DNA of 64,000 nucleotides, taken from Roseomonas genomospecies 6 (lineage in GTDB: Bacteria > Pseudomonadota > Alphaproteobacteria > Azospirillales > Azospirillaceae). The notes below the pieces were generated by a model, which was not told where the DNA came from, did no database searches, and was given only the letters and a program-made list of their open reading frames with translations. The translations under genes were made by a program, and so were the position numbers. Shown piece by piece: positions 37,547-45,333 of the stretch. The number at the start of each line of letters is the position of its first letter. The stretch's first letter is position 1. Where the stretch lies: the NCBI RefSeq assembly GCF_008365375.1, contig NZ_QOKW01000023.1, forward strand, positions 41,185 through 105,184, given 5' to 3'.

Positions 37547-37767
37547 GTTTTTCCTCCGTCTTTTTACCTTTGCGTAACGCTTGCTACTTTTTTGCGCCCG
37601 TCCGCATTTTTCTCTTTAAAACGCGGCTCGTTCGATCTATGTAACCGCAACTCGCAAGCGCACGTGCCGCTGGCCCGCCCCTCGTCCTTTTCGAGATGTG
37701 GTTATGCAACGACGTAACGCGTGATCCCCGACCGTCCCTTAAGCAAGGCGGCGTCTTGGAGGTTACG
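37547..37767. other. Non-coding region upstream of the decarboxylase leader ORF
   Basis: With 37891-37988 this forms a ~440-base inter-gene region between mgtC and ornithine decarboxylase. It is T-rich near mgtC (CTTTTTTGCG, TTTTTCTCTTTAAAAC), which may be mgtC's promoter side. Promoters for both directions are expected, but no clear consensus pair was found. The 3' part holds the leader ORF described separately. Confidence 0.5.
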
Positions 37768-37890
37768 ATGGTTCATGTTGTTGTGGGTGGGCGCCGGCTC
37801 ACCCGTCTCCGACTTTTCCCGGTTCTGTCCAGTTCGGCTCTTCCCCGCAAGGCGACACGGCAGTCCAGTATGGGCGGCCTGAACGCCTGA
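37768..37890 (+). CDS. Leader peptide ORF upstream of ornithine decarboxylase
   Basis: A 40-codon ORF with a strong ribosome site (GGAGG at 37758-37762, five bases before ATG). The peptide begins MVHVVVGGRRLTRLRLFPVL and is rich in Arg and Ser. It ends 98 bases before the decarboxylase start. A GGGTG/CACCC hairpin lies within its 5' part. Gammaproteobacterial speF has an ornithine-sensing arrest peptide (SpeFL), and an alphaproteobacterial speF leader RNA motif has been described. By analogy this is a candidate polyamine/ornithine sensor; the sequence itself does not match SpeFL. Confidence 0.5.
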   Translation: MVHVVVGGRRLTRLRLFPVLSSSALPRKATRQSSMGGLNA

Positions 37891-37988
37891 CCGTCTTTTC
37901 TTTCTGACCGGTCAGCAGCGTTCGGCCGCTCCGCCCCTGCTTTTTCACAATTCGTCCGACACCTTCATCTTGCGTCCGGGAGACTGAG

Positions 37989-39125
37989 ATGACCGATAAG
38001 ATTGCGCGCTTTTTCGAAGAGCAGCGCCCGCAGACCCCTTGCCTCGTCGTCGATCTGGACGTCGTGGAAGCGAACTACCACGACCTGGAGGAAGCGCTCC
38101 CGGACGCCAAGATCTTCTACGCCGTGAAGGCCAACCCGGCGCCGGAGATCCTCAGCCTGCTGACCCGTCTGGGCTCCGCCTTCGACACCGCCAGCGTGCC
38201 GGAAATCCAGATGGTCCTGGCCGCCGGCTGCGCGCCGGAGCGCATCTCCTACGGCAACACCATCAAGAAGGAAGCGGACATCCGCCGCGCCTTCGAGCTG
38301 GGCGTGCGCCTGTTCGCCTTCGACAGCGAGGCGGAGCTGGAGAAGATCGCCCGCGCCGCCCCCGGCGCCCGCGTCTTCTGCCGCATCCTGACCTCCGGCG
38401 AGGGCGCGGAATGGCCGCTGTCGCGCAAGTTCGGCTGCGACCTCGCCATGGCGCGGGAGCTGCTGCTGAAGGCCAAGGGGATGAACGTCGTTCCCTACGG
38501 CGTGTCCTTCCACGTCGGCTCGCAGCAGAAGGACCTGATGCAGTGGGACCACGCCATCTTCCAGGTGGCGCAGCTCTTCCGCGAGCTTGAGGTGCTGGGC
38601 GTCGATCTGGGCATGATCAACCTGGGCGGCGGCTTCCCCACCCGCTACCGCACCGACGTGCCGGAGACCACCGCCTACGGCCAGGCCATCTTCGAGTCCC
38701 TGCGCACCCACTTCGGCAACCGCCTGCCGGAAGCCATCGTGGAGCCGGGCCGCAGCATGGTCGGCAACGCCGGCATCATCGAGAGCGAGGTCGTGCTCGT
38801 CTCCCGCAAGTCGGCCAACGACGTGAAGCGCTGGGTCTATCTGGACATCGGCAAGTTCAGCGGTCTCGCCGAGACGATGGACGAGGCGATCCAGTACCCG
38901 ATCCAGGTGATGGGAGACGACGGAGAGGGCGACGCCGAGGCGGTCGTGCTGGCCGGCCCGACCTGCGACAGCGCCGACGTGCTGTACGAGCGCGCCGAGT
39001 ACAAGCTGCCGATGGACCTGAAGGCCGGCGACCGCGTGCGCATCCACGCCACGGGCGCCTACACGACCACCTACTCGGCGGTCTGCTTCAACGGCTTCGC
39101 CCCGCTCCAGCAGATCTGCATCTGA
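37989..39125 (+). CDS. Ornithine (type III PLP) decarboxylase
   Basis: A 378-residue fold-type III PLP enzyme of the eukaryotic-like ODC/lysine decarboxylase class. PLP Lys in FYAVKANPAPEIL, GGGFPTRYR phosphate-binding loop, EPGRSMVGNAG, and the catalytic Cys in GPTCDSADVLYERAE (split: GPTCDSADVL). It makes putrescine from ornithine, the entry to polyamines; some homologues also use lysine. GGGAGA precedes ATG 37989. The gene stands alone between a leader ORF and a strong terminator. Confidence 0.92.
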   Translation: MTDKIARFFEEQRPQTPCLVVDLDVVEANYHDLEEALPDAKIFYAVKANPAPEILSLLTRLGSAFDTASVPEIQMVLAAGCAPERISYGNTIKKEADIRRAFELGVRLFAFDSEAELEKIARAAPGARVFCRILTSGEGAEWPLSRKFGCDLAMARELLLKAKGMNVVPYGVSFHVGSQQKDLMQWDHAIFQVAQLFRELEVLGVDLGMINLGGGFPTRYRTDVPETTAYGQAIFESLRTHFGNRLPEAIVEPGRSMVGNAGIIESEVVLVSRKSANDVKRWVYLDIGKFSGLAETMDEAIQYPIQVMGDDGEGDAEAVVLAGPTCDSADVLYERAEYKLPMDLKAGDRVRIHATGAYTTTYSAVCFNGFAPLQQICI

Positions 39126-39147
39126 CAGAGCGGCGGTTCGGCTAAGG

Positions 39148-39188
39148 AAAAGCCCCTCTTCCACCGGGAAGAGGGGCTTTTCTTTTGG
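39148..39188 (+). terminator. Intrinsic terminator after ornithine decarboxylase
   Basis: AAGCCCCTCTTCC and GGGAAGAGGGGCTT form a near-perfect 12-bp stem with a short ACC loop, followed by TTCTTTT. It starts about 20 bases after the decarboxylase stop. Confidence 0.93.
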
Positions 39189-39218
39189 CCGCACAGGCGC
39201 TCGCGAAACCCGGATGCG

Positions 39219-39258
39219 AAAAGGGCCGCTCCCTTACACAGGGGCGGCCCTTTTCCTT
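39219..39258 (-). terminator. Terminator after the DUF1127 gene (bidirectional)
   Basis: AAAAGGGCCGC (39219-39229) pairs with GCGGCCCTTTT (39244-39254). Because the stem is flanked by A-run and T-run it can work in both directions. It lies about 30 bases beyond the minus-strand DUF1127 stop. Confidence 0.85.
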
Positions 39259-39286
39259 GCGGTTTCCCGCAGCCGTGACGGCGGCA

Positions 39287-39505
39287 TCACGCCTTCCAGA
39301 ACGGCTTGCTGATCTCGCCTTCGACGTCGATCTGGGTGATGCCGATGTCGTGCAGCATCCGGTCGTCCAGCCGAGCCAGCTCGCGGCGGGTGATGGCGCG
39401 CTGCCGCCACAGGGCGAACGTGTCCAGAACGCTGTCCAGCACATACGCCACCGGAGCAGCCCGCAGGGTGCGGCCCAGCGGGGCCGTGCGCAGAGCGATT
39501 GCCAT
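39287..39505 (-). CDS. DUF1127 small protein
   Basis: A 72-residue basic protein. The C-terminal half, WRQRAITRRELARLDDRMLHDIGIT (in parts: RRELARLDDRMLHDIG), is the classic DUF1127 motif, followed by a short acidic tail. DUF1127 proteins in other Alphaproteobacteria bind RNA or regulators and affect phosphate and carbon metabolism and sRNA processing. Start ATG 39505 has AGGA eight bases upstream; ATG 39514 is an alternative. It is transcribed alone and ends at a bidirectional terminator. Confidence 0.88.
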   Translation of the reverse strand: MAIALRTAPLGRTLRAAPVAYVLDSVLDTFALWRQRAITRRELARLDDRMLHDIGITQIDVEGEISKPFWKA

Positions 39506-39816
39506 GGTGGTCATCCTATCTTTGAAGGTCCCGAGGGGGCCTGCCGGAAGTGGCCGCCGCGCCCTCGCGTTGTGAGAAAGAATATTGCTCATCCCGCGCA
39601 AACCCGCCACCGCGATGTGGGTATGCGAGCCGTGAGCTTTCTCGATAGCTGTCGTAGGAATATCACCGATGCAAGAATAATGGACGAATGCACAGCTTTT
39701 GGGCGTCACAAATTGTGCAGTCCACCAACAAACAGGACCGCTCCGGTCAGCGCTGGACAGGCGCCGCACCGCGGCCTACCTCTCGTTCCGACAGCCGCCC
39801 CACACGAGTTCCTCCC
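39506..39816. other. Divergent promoter region between DUF1127 and the HAD gene
   Basis: About 310 bases with a lower GC stretch near 39580-39720 (TTGTGAGAAAGAATATTGCTC, CAAGAATAATGGACGAATGC). It must carry both promoters. I see no gene, strong hairpin or recognisable operator in it. Confidence 0.5.
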
Positions 39817-40509
39817 ATGATTGACACCATCGCCTTCGACGGCGACGACACCCTGTGGCACAACGAGTCGCTCTTCTCGATGACGCAGGACCGCTTCCGC
39901 GCCCTCCTCGCCAATCACTTGCAGGGCTCGGAGCCGGCGGACATCGACCGGCGGCTGTTGCAGGCGGAGCGCGAGAACCTCCGCGTCTACGGCTACGGCA
40001 TCAAGGGCTTCGTCCTGTCGATGATCGAGACGGCGGTGGACCTGACCGACGGGCGCATCGGCGGGCGGGACATCCAGAGCCTCGTCGACTTCGGAAAGGC
40101 CATGCTGGACCACCCGGTCGATCTGCTGGACGGGGTGCAGGAGGTGGTGGAGGGGCTGTCCGAGCGCTACCGGTTGATGCTCGTCACCAAGGGCGACCTG
40201 TTCGACCAGGAAAGCAAGATCGCCCGCTCCGGTCTGGCGGAGCGGTTCGACGCCATCGAGATCGTCAGCGAGAAGGACCCGGCCACCTACCGCCGCCTGC
40301 TCGACCGCCACGGGGTGGACCCGGCGCGCTTCGTGATGGTGGGCAATTCCGTGCGGTCGGATATCCTGCCGGTGCTGGCCGCGGGCGGCCACGCCGTTCA
40401 TGTGCCCTACCACGTCACCTGGGCGCACGAGGTGGCCGAGCCGCCCACCGAGAACTACCGCCGCATCGACAGCCTGCACGGCCTGCCGCCGCTGCTGGCC
40501 TCCTGGTGA
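39817..40509 (+). CDS. HAD-superfamily hydrolase
   Basis: A 230-residue HAD phosphatase. Motif I is FDGDDTLWHNE with nucleophile Asp, motif II in RLMLVTKGD, Lys in the SEKDPATY region, and motif III near VMVGNSVRSDILPVLAAG. A helical cap lies between motifs I and II. Substrate unknown; the group includes phosphoglycolate- and nucleotide-phosphatase-like enzymes. Start ATG 39817 opens directly with the motif strand (MIDTIAFDGDD). It is followed after 14 bases by a cupin gene and is probably cotranscribed with it. Confidence 0.9.
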   Translation: MIDTIAFDGDDTLWHNESLFSMTQDRFRALLANHLQGSEPADIDRRLLQAERENLRVYGYGIKGFVLSMIETAVDLTDGRIGGRDIQSLVDFGKAMLDHPVDLLDGVQEVVEGLSERYRLMLVTKGDLFDQESKIARSGLAERFDAIEIVSEKDPATYRRLLDRHGVDPARFVMVGNSVRSDILPVLAAGGHAVHVPYHVTWAHEVAEPPTENYRRIDSLHGLPPLLASW

Positions 40510-40523
40510 AGGAAAATTCCGCG

Positions 40524-40880
40524 ATGAGCTTCGCCCTGCTGACCGACCCCGCCCGCCCCGCCGTGGAACCGGAGACCGGCGGCCCGGCCCCCGACCGTGT
40601 CCTGTCCGGCGCGCCGGTCTTCACCACCTGGAACGAGTACGAGTCGCCGGACGGCAAGCGCTTCGCCGGTGTCTGGCGCTCCACCCCCGGTTCCTGGCGG
40701 ATCGTCTACGACGAGTGGGAGTATTGCGAGATCCTGGAGGGCGCCAGCACCATCACCCACGCCGACGGGCGCCGCTGGACGGTCGGTCCCGGTGACCGCT
40801 TCACGCTGGAGCCGGGCTTCGAGGGCGTGTGGGAGGTGGTGGAGACCACGACGAAACGCTACGTGGTGACCCTTCCCTGA
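40524..40880 (+). CDS. Cupin-domain protein (DUF861/EutQ-like)
   Basis: A 118-residue single cupin. Segments FTTWNEYESPDGKRFAGVWRSTPGSW (split: TTWNEYESPDG, FAGVWRSTPGSW), EWEYCEILEGASTIT and VGPGDRFTLEPGFEGVWEVVE fit DUF861, whose best-known member is ureidoglycine aminohydrolase-like and EutQ-like. A full set of metal-binding His is not seen, so catalysis is doubtful. GGAA precedes the ATG. The close link with the HAD gene suggests a shared small-molecule pathway, not identified. Confidence 0.85.
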   Translation: MSFALLTDPARPAVEPETGGPAPDRVLSGAPVFTTWNEYESPDGKRFAGVWRSTPGSWRIVYDEWEYCEILEGASTITHADGRRWTVGPGDRFTLEPGFEGVWEVVETTTKRYVVTLP

Positions 40881-40888
40881 GGGAGCGC

Positions 40889-41287
40889 TCAGCCGCCCCG
40901 CTCGCCGAGAAGGTGGACGAGGCCCAGGTCGGCGCGGTTCAGCACGACGATGGCCTTGCGCCCGATCTCCACGACCAGCACGCCGAGCGCCATGATCGAC
41001 AGCACCAGGACGATGCGCGCGATGTCGCGCGCCCAGGCGCGCCGCTTGCGCCGCCGGGCCGCCAGATGCGCGGCCAGCTTCTGCCGCAAGGCGCCGGTGC
41101 GGCGCCCATAGCCCCGGGACCAGCCCCAGCCCCGCTCCGGCGGTGGCGTGTCGGGTGCGGCCTCCGGCGCCGGTGCGGTGGGAACGGGCAGCCCGGCACC
41201 GCCCGCGGGCGGCGGATCGGTGTCGGACCCGGCCATAGGGTTGGCGGTCGGGGTGGCGGTCGCGCCGGTCGGGTCGGTCGCGGTCAC
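40889..41287 (-). CDS. Hypothetical single-pass membrane protein
   Basis: A 132-residue protein I do not recognise. The N-terminal ~50 residues are Pro/Ala/Thr-rich and disordered. A strongly basic stretch follows (LAARRRKRRAWARD), then one hydrophobic helix at about 90-112 (IARIVLVLSIMALGVLVVEIG) and a short tail. Start is GTG 41287 with AGGAAG seven bases upstream. The basic-then-hydrophobic order predicts a cytoplasmic N-terminus. It ends eight bases from the convergent cupin stop. Confidence 0.6.
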   Translation of the reverse strand: MTATDPTGATATPTANPMAGSDTDPPPAGGAGLPVPTAPAPEAAPDTPPPERGWGWSRGYGRRTGALRQKLAAHLAARRRKRRAWARDIARIVLVLSIMALGVLVVEIGRKAIVVLNRADLGLVHLLGERGG

Positions 41288-41383
41288 GGCGGTCTTCCTG
41301 CGGCGGAGGAACGGTCGGTGAGCCGTTATCTACGCCATTTCCATGAAAGCGCAACATGCCGTGCCACGCCCGCCCGTTGCCGG

Positions 41384-41788
41384 TTACCGCCGGCCCCTGG
41401 GATCGCGGCTCAGCCCCTTGGCCTCCAGCTCCGCCAGATACTCGGCCCACAGCCGGTCCTGGTCCTCGCCCAATTCGTACAGCAGCTTCCAGGAGTAGAT
41501 GCCGCTGTCGTGCAGGTCGTCGAAGACGATCCGCAGGGCGTAACGGCCGATCGCCTCCAGGCTCATGATGCCGACGTGGCGACGGCCCGTGACGGTCTGC
41601 TTCTGGTCAGGACTGTGGCCCTGCACCTCGGCGGAGGGGCTGTGGACGCGCAGGAACTCCGCAGGGTAGGAGAAGGTTTGGCCGTTGTCGAAATCGACCT
41701 CCAGCCGCTTTTCCTCCTTCTTCAGCCGGACTTCCACCGGCCAGTGCTTCGTGCCGAAGGCGTCCGACGCGAACCGCTCGTCGGACAT
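41384..41788 (-). CDS. DUF971 family protein
   Basis: A 134-residue protein of the DUF971/GBBH-like N-terminal family. Visible: VEVRLKKEEKRLEVDFDNGQTFSYPAEFLRVHSPSAEV (split: LEVDFDNGQTF, AEFLRVHSPSAEV), HVGIMSLEAIGRYALRIVFDDLHDSGIYSW (split: LEAIGRYALRI, HDSGIYSW). The domain is a small zinc- or Fe-S-linked fold seen alone in bacteria; its role is uncertain. Its ATG shares one base with the Trm112 stop, so the two are translationally coupled. Confidence 0.88.
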   Translation of the reverse strand: MSDERFASDAFGTKHWPVEVRLKKEEKRLEVDFDNGQTFSYPAEFLRVHSPSAEVQGHSPDQKQTVTGRRHVGIMSLEAIGRYALRIVFDDLHDSGIYSWKLLYELGEDQDRLWAEYLAELEAKGLSRDPRGRR

Positions 41789-42024
41789 CAGGCCGCCCCC
41801 GGCTTCCCGTCGAGGCTGCGGGCCTCGTCGATCAGCATGATCGGGATGCCGTCGCGGATCGGATAGGCCAGCCCGGCGCGGTCGCTGATCAGCTCGGCGC
41901 GCTCCGCGTCGTAGCGCAGCGGCCCCTTGGTCAGCGGGCAGACGAGGATTTCCAGAAGCTTCGGATCGACGCGCGCCTGCGTCTTGCCGTCGGCGGGCGT
42001 GTCGTCGTGGGGATGGGCGCTCAT
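41788..42024 (-). CDS. Trm112 family protein
   Basis: A 78-residue small protein with the Trm112/YcaR core: KLLEILVCPLTKGPLRYD, LISDRAGLAYPIRDGIPIMLIDEAR (split: AGLAYPIRDGIPIML). Trm112 activates methyltransferases in eukaryotes; bacterial homologues are small stand-alone proteins. Only one of the usual paired cysteines is present (VCPL), so zinc binding may be lost. Located between the LON-domain and DUF971 genes, an order common in Alphaproteobacteria. Confidence 0.9.
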   Translation of the reverse strand: MSAHPHDDTPADGKTQARVDPKLLEILVCPLTKGPLRYDAERAELISDRAGLAYPIRDGIPIMLIDEARSLDGKPGAA

Positions 42025-42072
42025 GGATCGTGCCTCGCGGTCGGAATGTGCGGTGTCGGTTGGTGAAGGGCC

Positions 42073-42765
42073 TCAGTGACGCAGCGCGCCACCGTCGCCC
42101 TCGTGGCTGTCGAGAATGGCCATCTCCACCAGGGCGATCAAGAGCTTCCCGCGCTCCGGCAGGTCCGGCGTCTCCAGAAGGGCCTGCTTCTCGCTGGGTG
42201 AAAAGGGGCAGATCATGGCCAGCGAGGTGACCAGCCGCTCGTCCGGCGTGCCGTCGATGGCCTTCCAGTCCACCGACAGCCCCTGCATCTTGAAATAGCC
42301 CTTCAGCCCGGCGAGCAGCCGGGGCCGGTCCAGCCCGCGCCCGTTGCCGACGGCCCCGCCGCGCTCCAGCGGGTCGACGAGGTCGCCGGAGAAACGGTCC
42401 CAGTCCGCGGCGACGCGGCGGTAGCCGCGCTGGCTCTCCACCTCCCGCATGATGGCGAAGCGGGAGACGCCGGTCAGGGTGATGAGATAGCGGCCATCCT
42501 CCGCCTCGGCGAAGCTGGTGATCCGCCCGGCGCAGCCGGTGCCGTAGACCGCCGGCTCCCGCTGACGGCAAGCCGGATCGGTCGGTTGGACCATGCCGAT
42601 CATGCGGTCGCCGGCCAGCGCGTCCTCCACCATCGCGAGGTAGCGCGGCTCGAAGATGTTCAGCGGCAACCGCCCGCGGGGCAGCAGCAGAACCCCCGCA
42701 AGCGGGAAGATCGGCAGCAGCCGCGGCAGGCGGTCCGGCGACGGGGCGATGGGGTTCCGGCTCAT
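42073..42765 (-). CDS. LON substrate-binding-domain protein
   Basis: A 230-residue protein consisting of the N-terminal domain of Lon protease without ATPase or protease parts. Typical text: LPIFPLAGVLLLPRGRLPLNIFEPRYLAMVEDAL (split: PIFPLAGVLLLP, LNIFEPRYLAM), GCAGRITSFAEAEDGRYLITLTGVSRF (split: GRYLITLTGVSRF). Likely a peptide- or protein-binding module in quality control. It lies between cnoX and Trm112 on the same strand, a conserved alphaproteobacterial group. Confidence 0.9.
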   Translation of the reverse strand: MSRNPIAPSPDRLPRLLPIFPLAGVLLLPRGRLPLNIFEPRYLAMVEDALAGDRMIGMVQPTDPACRQREPAVYGTGCAGRITSFAEAEDGRYLITLTGVSRFAIMREVESQRGYRRVAADWDRFSGDLVDPLERGGAVGNGRGLDRPRLLAGLKGYFKMQGLSVDWKAIDGTPDERLVTSLAMICPFSPSEKQALLETPDLPERGKLLIALVEMAILDSHEGDGGALRH

Positions 42766-42847
42766 GCGACGAATATAGAGCCCCCCGTCACGGCGAACAG
42801 AGCAGGCCGCGTTCCGGTTCGAATTCCGGCCGGCCTGCTTGCTCCGG

Positions 42848-43804
42848 TCAACGGAACAGGATCGAGGACAGGCGGCGGCGGGTCTGGATGGTCAGCGGAT
42901 CGGTCGGGCCGAAGGCTTCGAAGAACTTGACGAGCTGCTTGCGGGCGGCCTCGTCGTTCCAGGCGCGGTCGCGGCGCACCAGCTCCAGAAGCTCGTCCAC
43001 CGCGGCCTCGCGCTTGCCGGCGGCGAACAGCGCGAGCGCGAGGTCGAAGCGGGACTCATGATCGTCCGGGTTCCGGGCGACCTTCTCCGTCAGTTCCGGG
43101 ATCGGGCCGGCGTTGGCGGCCTGCTCGGCCACCTCCAGCGCGCTGCGCACCGCCGCGATCTCCTTGTCCTTGGCGATCTGCTCCGGCACCTTGTCGAGCA
43201 TCTGCTTGGCGCGGGCCAGATCGTCGCTGACGATCAGGCAGCGGACCAGCCCGGCGTAGGCCGCGGCGTTCAGGTTCTCCGGATCGGCCTGCAGGATCTC
43301 GCCGTAGATTTCCGACGCGGTCTGAGTGTCGCCGGCCTCCAGAGCCTCCTTGGCCTGGGCCAGCACCTCCTCCAGGATGTCGCCCGCGTCGCCGCCCGCC
43401 GCGCCGGCCAGCTTCACCAGCTTCTCCACGAAGGCCTTCACCTGCGATTCCGGCAGGGCGCCCATGAAGCCGTCCACCGGGCGCCCCTGGAAGAAGGCAT
43501 AGACCGCCGGGATCGACTGCACGCGGAGCTGCGAGGCGACCATCGGGTCCTTGTCGGTGTCGATCTTGACCAGCCGCACCTTGCCCTTCGCGGCCAGCAC
43601 CGTCTTTTCCAGGATCGGGCCGAGCTGCTTGCACGGGCCGCACCAGGGCGCCCAGAAGTCGACGATCACCGGCACGGACTGCGACGCCTCGATGACGTCG
43701 GCCATGAAGGCGCGGTCGCTGCTGTCCTTGATGAGGTCCCCGGCGGCGGGGGTGGCACCGGCGGCGGGCTTGTTGGCGGGCGGAATGGAGAACATGGCGG
43801 TCAC
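42848..43804 (-). CDS. cnoX: Thioredoxin-TPR co-chaperone CnoX
   Basis: A 318-residue protein. The N-terminal thioredoxin domain (about 25-135) keeps the active-site CGPC in FWAPWCGPCKQLGP. The C-terminal part is TPR-like (about 150-310, FDLALALFAAGKREAAVDELLELVRRD near the end, split as LALALFAAGKREAAVD). CnoX (YbbN) is a holdase that passes chlorine-stressed proteins to GroEL and DnaK; E. coli CnoX lacks the CGPC pair but alphaproteobacterial forms keep it and show redox activity. Start ATG 43804; ATG 43795 is also possible. Confidence 0.92.
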   Translation of the reverse strand: MTAMFSIPPANKPAAGATPAAGDLIKDSSDRAFMADVIEASQSVPVIVDFWAPWCGPCKQLGPILEKTVLAAKGKVRLVKIDTDKDPMVASQLRVQSIPAVYAFFQGRPVDGFMGALPESQVKAFVEKLVKLAGAAGGDAGDILEEVLAQAKEALEAGDTQTASEIYGEILQADPENLNAAAYAGLVRCLIVSDDLARAKQMLDKVPEQIAKDKEIAAVRSALEVAEQAANAGPIPELTEKVARNPDDHESRFDLALALFAAGKREAAVDELLELVRRDRAWNDEAARKQLVKFFEAFGPTDPLTIQTRRRLSSILFR

Positions 43805-43849
43805 GTATCCCTTTGCGATCTCGCGTGATAGATGAGCGCACCGAGCGCG

Positions 43850-44416
43850 TTAAGCAAGCGTCGGCTGAGACTCTGGCAACTCCTCGCCGAAGGGCACGAT
43901 CAGCGGCTCGTGCCCGCCGGCCCGGATGAAGCGCAGCAGGTCCTCCGCCCCGATGGCCGTGGTCCGGTCGTTCAGCAGCGGGTGGTAGTTCAGCGGGGCG
44001 TGCGCCAGCATCTGTTCCTGAAGCACCACCCTGACGCGCCGCTCCCGGTCGTTGACCAGCGCGAAGGGCGTGACGGAGCCGGGCCGCACGCCGAGATGCC
44101 GCCACAGCCGGTCGGCGGAGGCGAAGGACAGCCGCGCCGACCCGATCACCTTGTCGAACCGGTTCAGCTCCACCCGCGCGTCCTCCAGCGCGACCACCAG
44201 CCAGTGCTGCTCCTTCTTGTCCTTCAGGAACAGGTTCTTGCAATGGCCGCCGGGCAGCGCGCCGCGCAACGCCTTGCTCTCCTCCACCGTGTGCAGCGGC
44301 GGATGGCTGTGGGTCACGGTGCGGATGCCGAGCGCCGCGAGATGCTCCAGGAGCTGCTCCGGGCTCGTCGGCAGCGGCTCCTCGGCCGTGCCCTCGGGGG
44401 TGTTGAGGCTGTGCAT
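43850..44416 (-). CDS. YbaK/ProX-like aminoacyl-tRNA deacylase
   Basis: A 188-residue editing-domain protein of the ProX/PrdX type. Recognisable: LEHLAALGIRTVTHSHPPLHTVEES, GGHCKNLFLKDKKEQHWLVVAL (split: GGHCKNLFLKDKK), LWRHLGVRPGSVTPFALVND (split: LGVRPGSVTPFAL). These proteins hydrolyse mischarged Ala-tRNA(Pro). Start ATG 44416 is chosen because the conserved part begins soon after. It lies 150 bases from the tRNA-Gly gene on the other strand. Confidence 0.9.
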   Translation of the reverse strand: MHSLNTPEGTAEEPLPTSPEQLLEHLAALGIRTVTHSHPPLHTVEESKALRGALPGGHCKNLFLKDKKEQHWLVVALEDARVELNRFDKVIGSARLSFASADRLWRHLGVRPGSVTPFALVNDRERRVRVVLQEQMLAHAPLNYHPLLNDRTTAIGAEDLLRFIRAGGHEPLIVPFGEELPESQPTLA

Positions 44417-44566
44417 GGAACCATCTTTAGCGGGGCGGGGAAAATTCGTCCAGGCGCCCGAAAAAAGTGAAACATGACGCTTGCATTGCGCCAATCCATG
44501 AGTATAGTCCGCCGCACGCCGCCGGACGGCACCGACACGACGGACCGAACGGCAGCGAAACGGAGC

Positions 44567-44641
44567 GCGGGCGTAGCTCAGGGGTAGAGCACAACCTTGC
44601 CAAGGTTGGGGTCGAGGGTTCGAATCCCTTCGCCCGCTCCA
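44567..44641 (+). tRNA. tRNA-Gly (GCC)
   Basis: Full cloverleaf: acceptor GCGGGCG/CGCCCGC, D-arm GCTC..GAGC, anticodon stem CAACC/GGTTG around loop TTGCCAA (anticodon GCC), T-arm GAGGGTTCGAATCCCTT (split as GAGGG-TTCGAAT-CCCTT), discriminator T and encoded CCA. A T-run hairpin follows about 60 bases later. Confidence 0.98.
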
Positions 44642-44699
44642 TTCTCCCGGCGGAGGCGATGATCCTCCCGAAGGGGAAAACAAGACCGCGGATTGATAA

Positions 44700-44727
44700 G
44701 GCTGGGCCTCCGGGTGCCGGCCTTTTT
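44700..44727 (+). terminator. Terminator after tRNA-Gly
   Basis: GGCTGG (44700-44705) pairs with CCGGCC (44717-44722) through one G-U, followed by TTTTT and CATTTTT. The short stem makes it a moderate intrinsic terminator for the tRNA transcript. Confidence 0.6.
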
Positions 44728-44928
44728 CATTTTTCCTTCCGCCGTCCCTCCCTTCCCCCCTCCGATCGCTCCTCCGCCACGTTGCGACTCCACAACCGCG
44801 GCCCGCGAATCCGTGGCCGGGCCGGCACCGCAGCCGCCCGATGGCGGTGCCCGATGCCTCAATTTAAGGTTTTTCACCGCTAAATCATTGCAGTCTTGCG
44901 GAGCGTCGATGGCTAAAACCTGCAATCT

Positions 44929-44940
44929 TTTGGCGCCAAA
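44929..44940. promoter_or_regulatory. 12-bp palindrome upstream of the aldolase gene
   Basis: TTTGGCGCCAAA is a perfect palindrome in an AT-richer segment, about 390 bases before the start. Its size and symmetry suit a dimeric regulator, but the binding protein is unknown. Confidence 0.3.
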
Positions 44941-45123
44941 TACGTGAACTGCATGCCTTCGTAGGTCATTCCGCCCGCGCATGACGCCTATGATGGCGTG
45001 AATAAATTTACATATTAGCAACCTACTTGCGTATGACCCCCGAAGGGACTATGCTTCAAATGCGAAACAAATAAAACTTTTATCCGATTTGGGTTGTATG
45101 CACCATGGATGGTCTGGTCGCGT

Positions 45124-45170
45124 CGGACGGGACACGTCCGTGATTTTCCCGGACGGGAGATTCCCGTCCG
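45124..45170 (+). other. Mutually exclusive hairpins in the aldolase leader
   Basis: CGGACGGGA occurs twice (45124-45132 and 45150-45158). The first can pair with CGTCCG at 45135-45140 or with TCCCGTCCG at 45162-45170; the second pairs perfectly with the latter. The layout resembles an attenuator switch about 165 bases before the ATG. Confidence 0.45.
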
Positions 45171-45333
45171 ACCGGCGTCCGCCGCTCCGGCACCGCCGGC
45201 CCTCCCCGGCCTGATCGTCATCGGCACCGCTGGAATCGCATTCCGACCGGCGGGGCCTCTGCTCGCGCTTCCACGCCCCGCTTCGTACAGCCCAGACGAC
45301 ACGCCCAGTCCAGACGACGAGAGGTCCTTTCCC

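Larger units (their letters stand above)
44642..45333. other. Long non-coding region between tRNA-Gly and the RraA-type gene
   Basis: About 690 bases without a believable gene. It holds the terminator at 44700-44727, the palindrome at 44929-44940, an inverted repeat ATTGCAG/CTGCAAT (44887/44920) and a distinctly AT-rich stretch near 44990-45100 that probably contains the promoter of the aldolase gene. The GC-rich leader hairpins at 45124-45170 complete it. Frame-open segments here have no ribosome site or family resemblance. Confidence 0.6.

Noticed and set aside
44467..44883. Plus-strand ORF with RGRSSGVEHNLAKVGVEGSN (shortened)
   Set aside because: This is the well-known false protein made by translating a tRNA-Gly gene; it overlaps 44567-44641.
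45094..45333. In-frame open 80 codons before the RraA-type aldolase
   Set aside because: Low-complexity Pro/Ala text with no homology; GAGG at 45321 and family length support ATG 45334.
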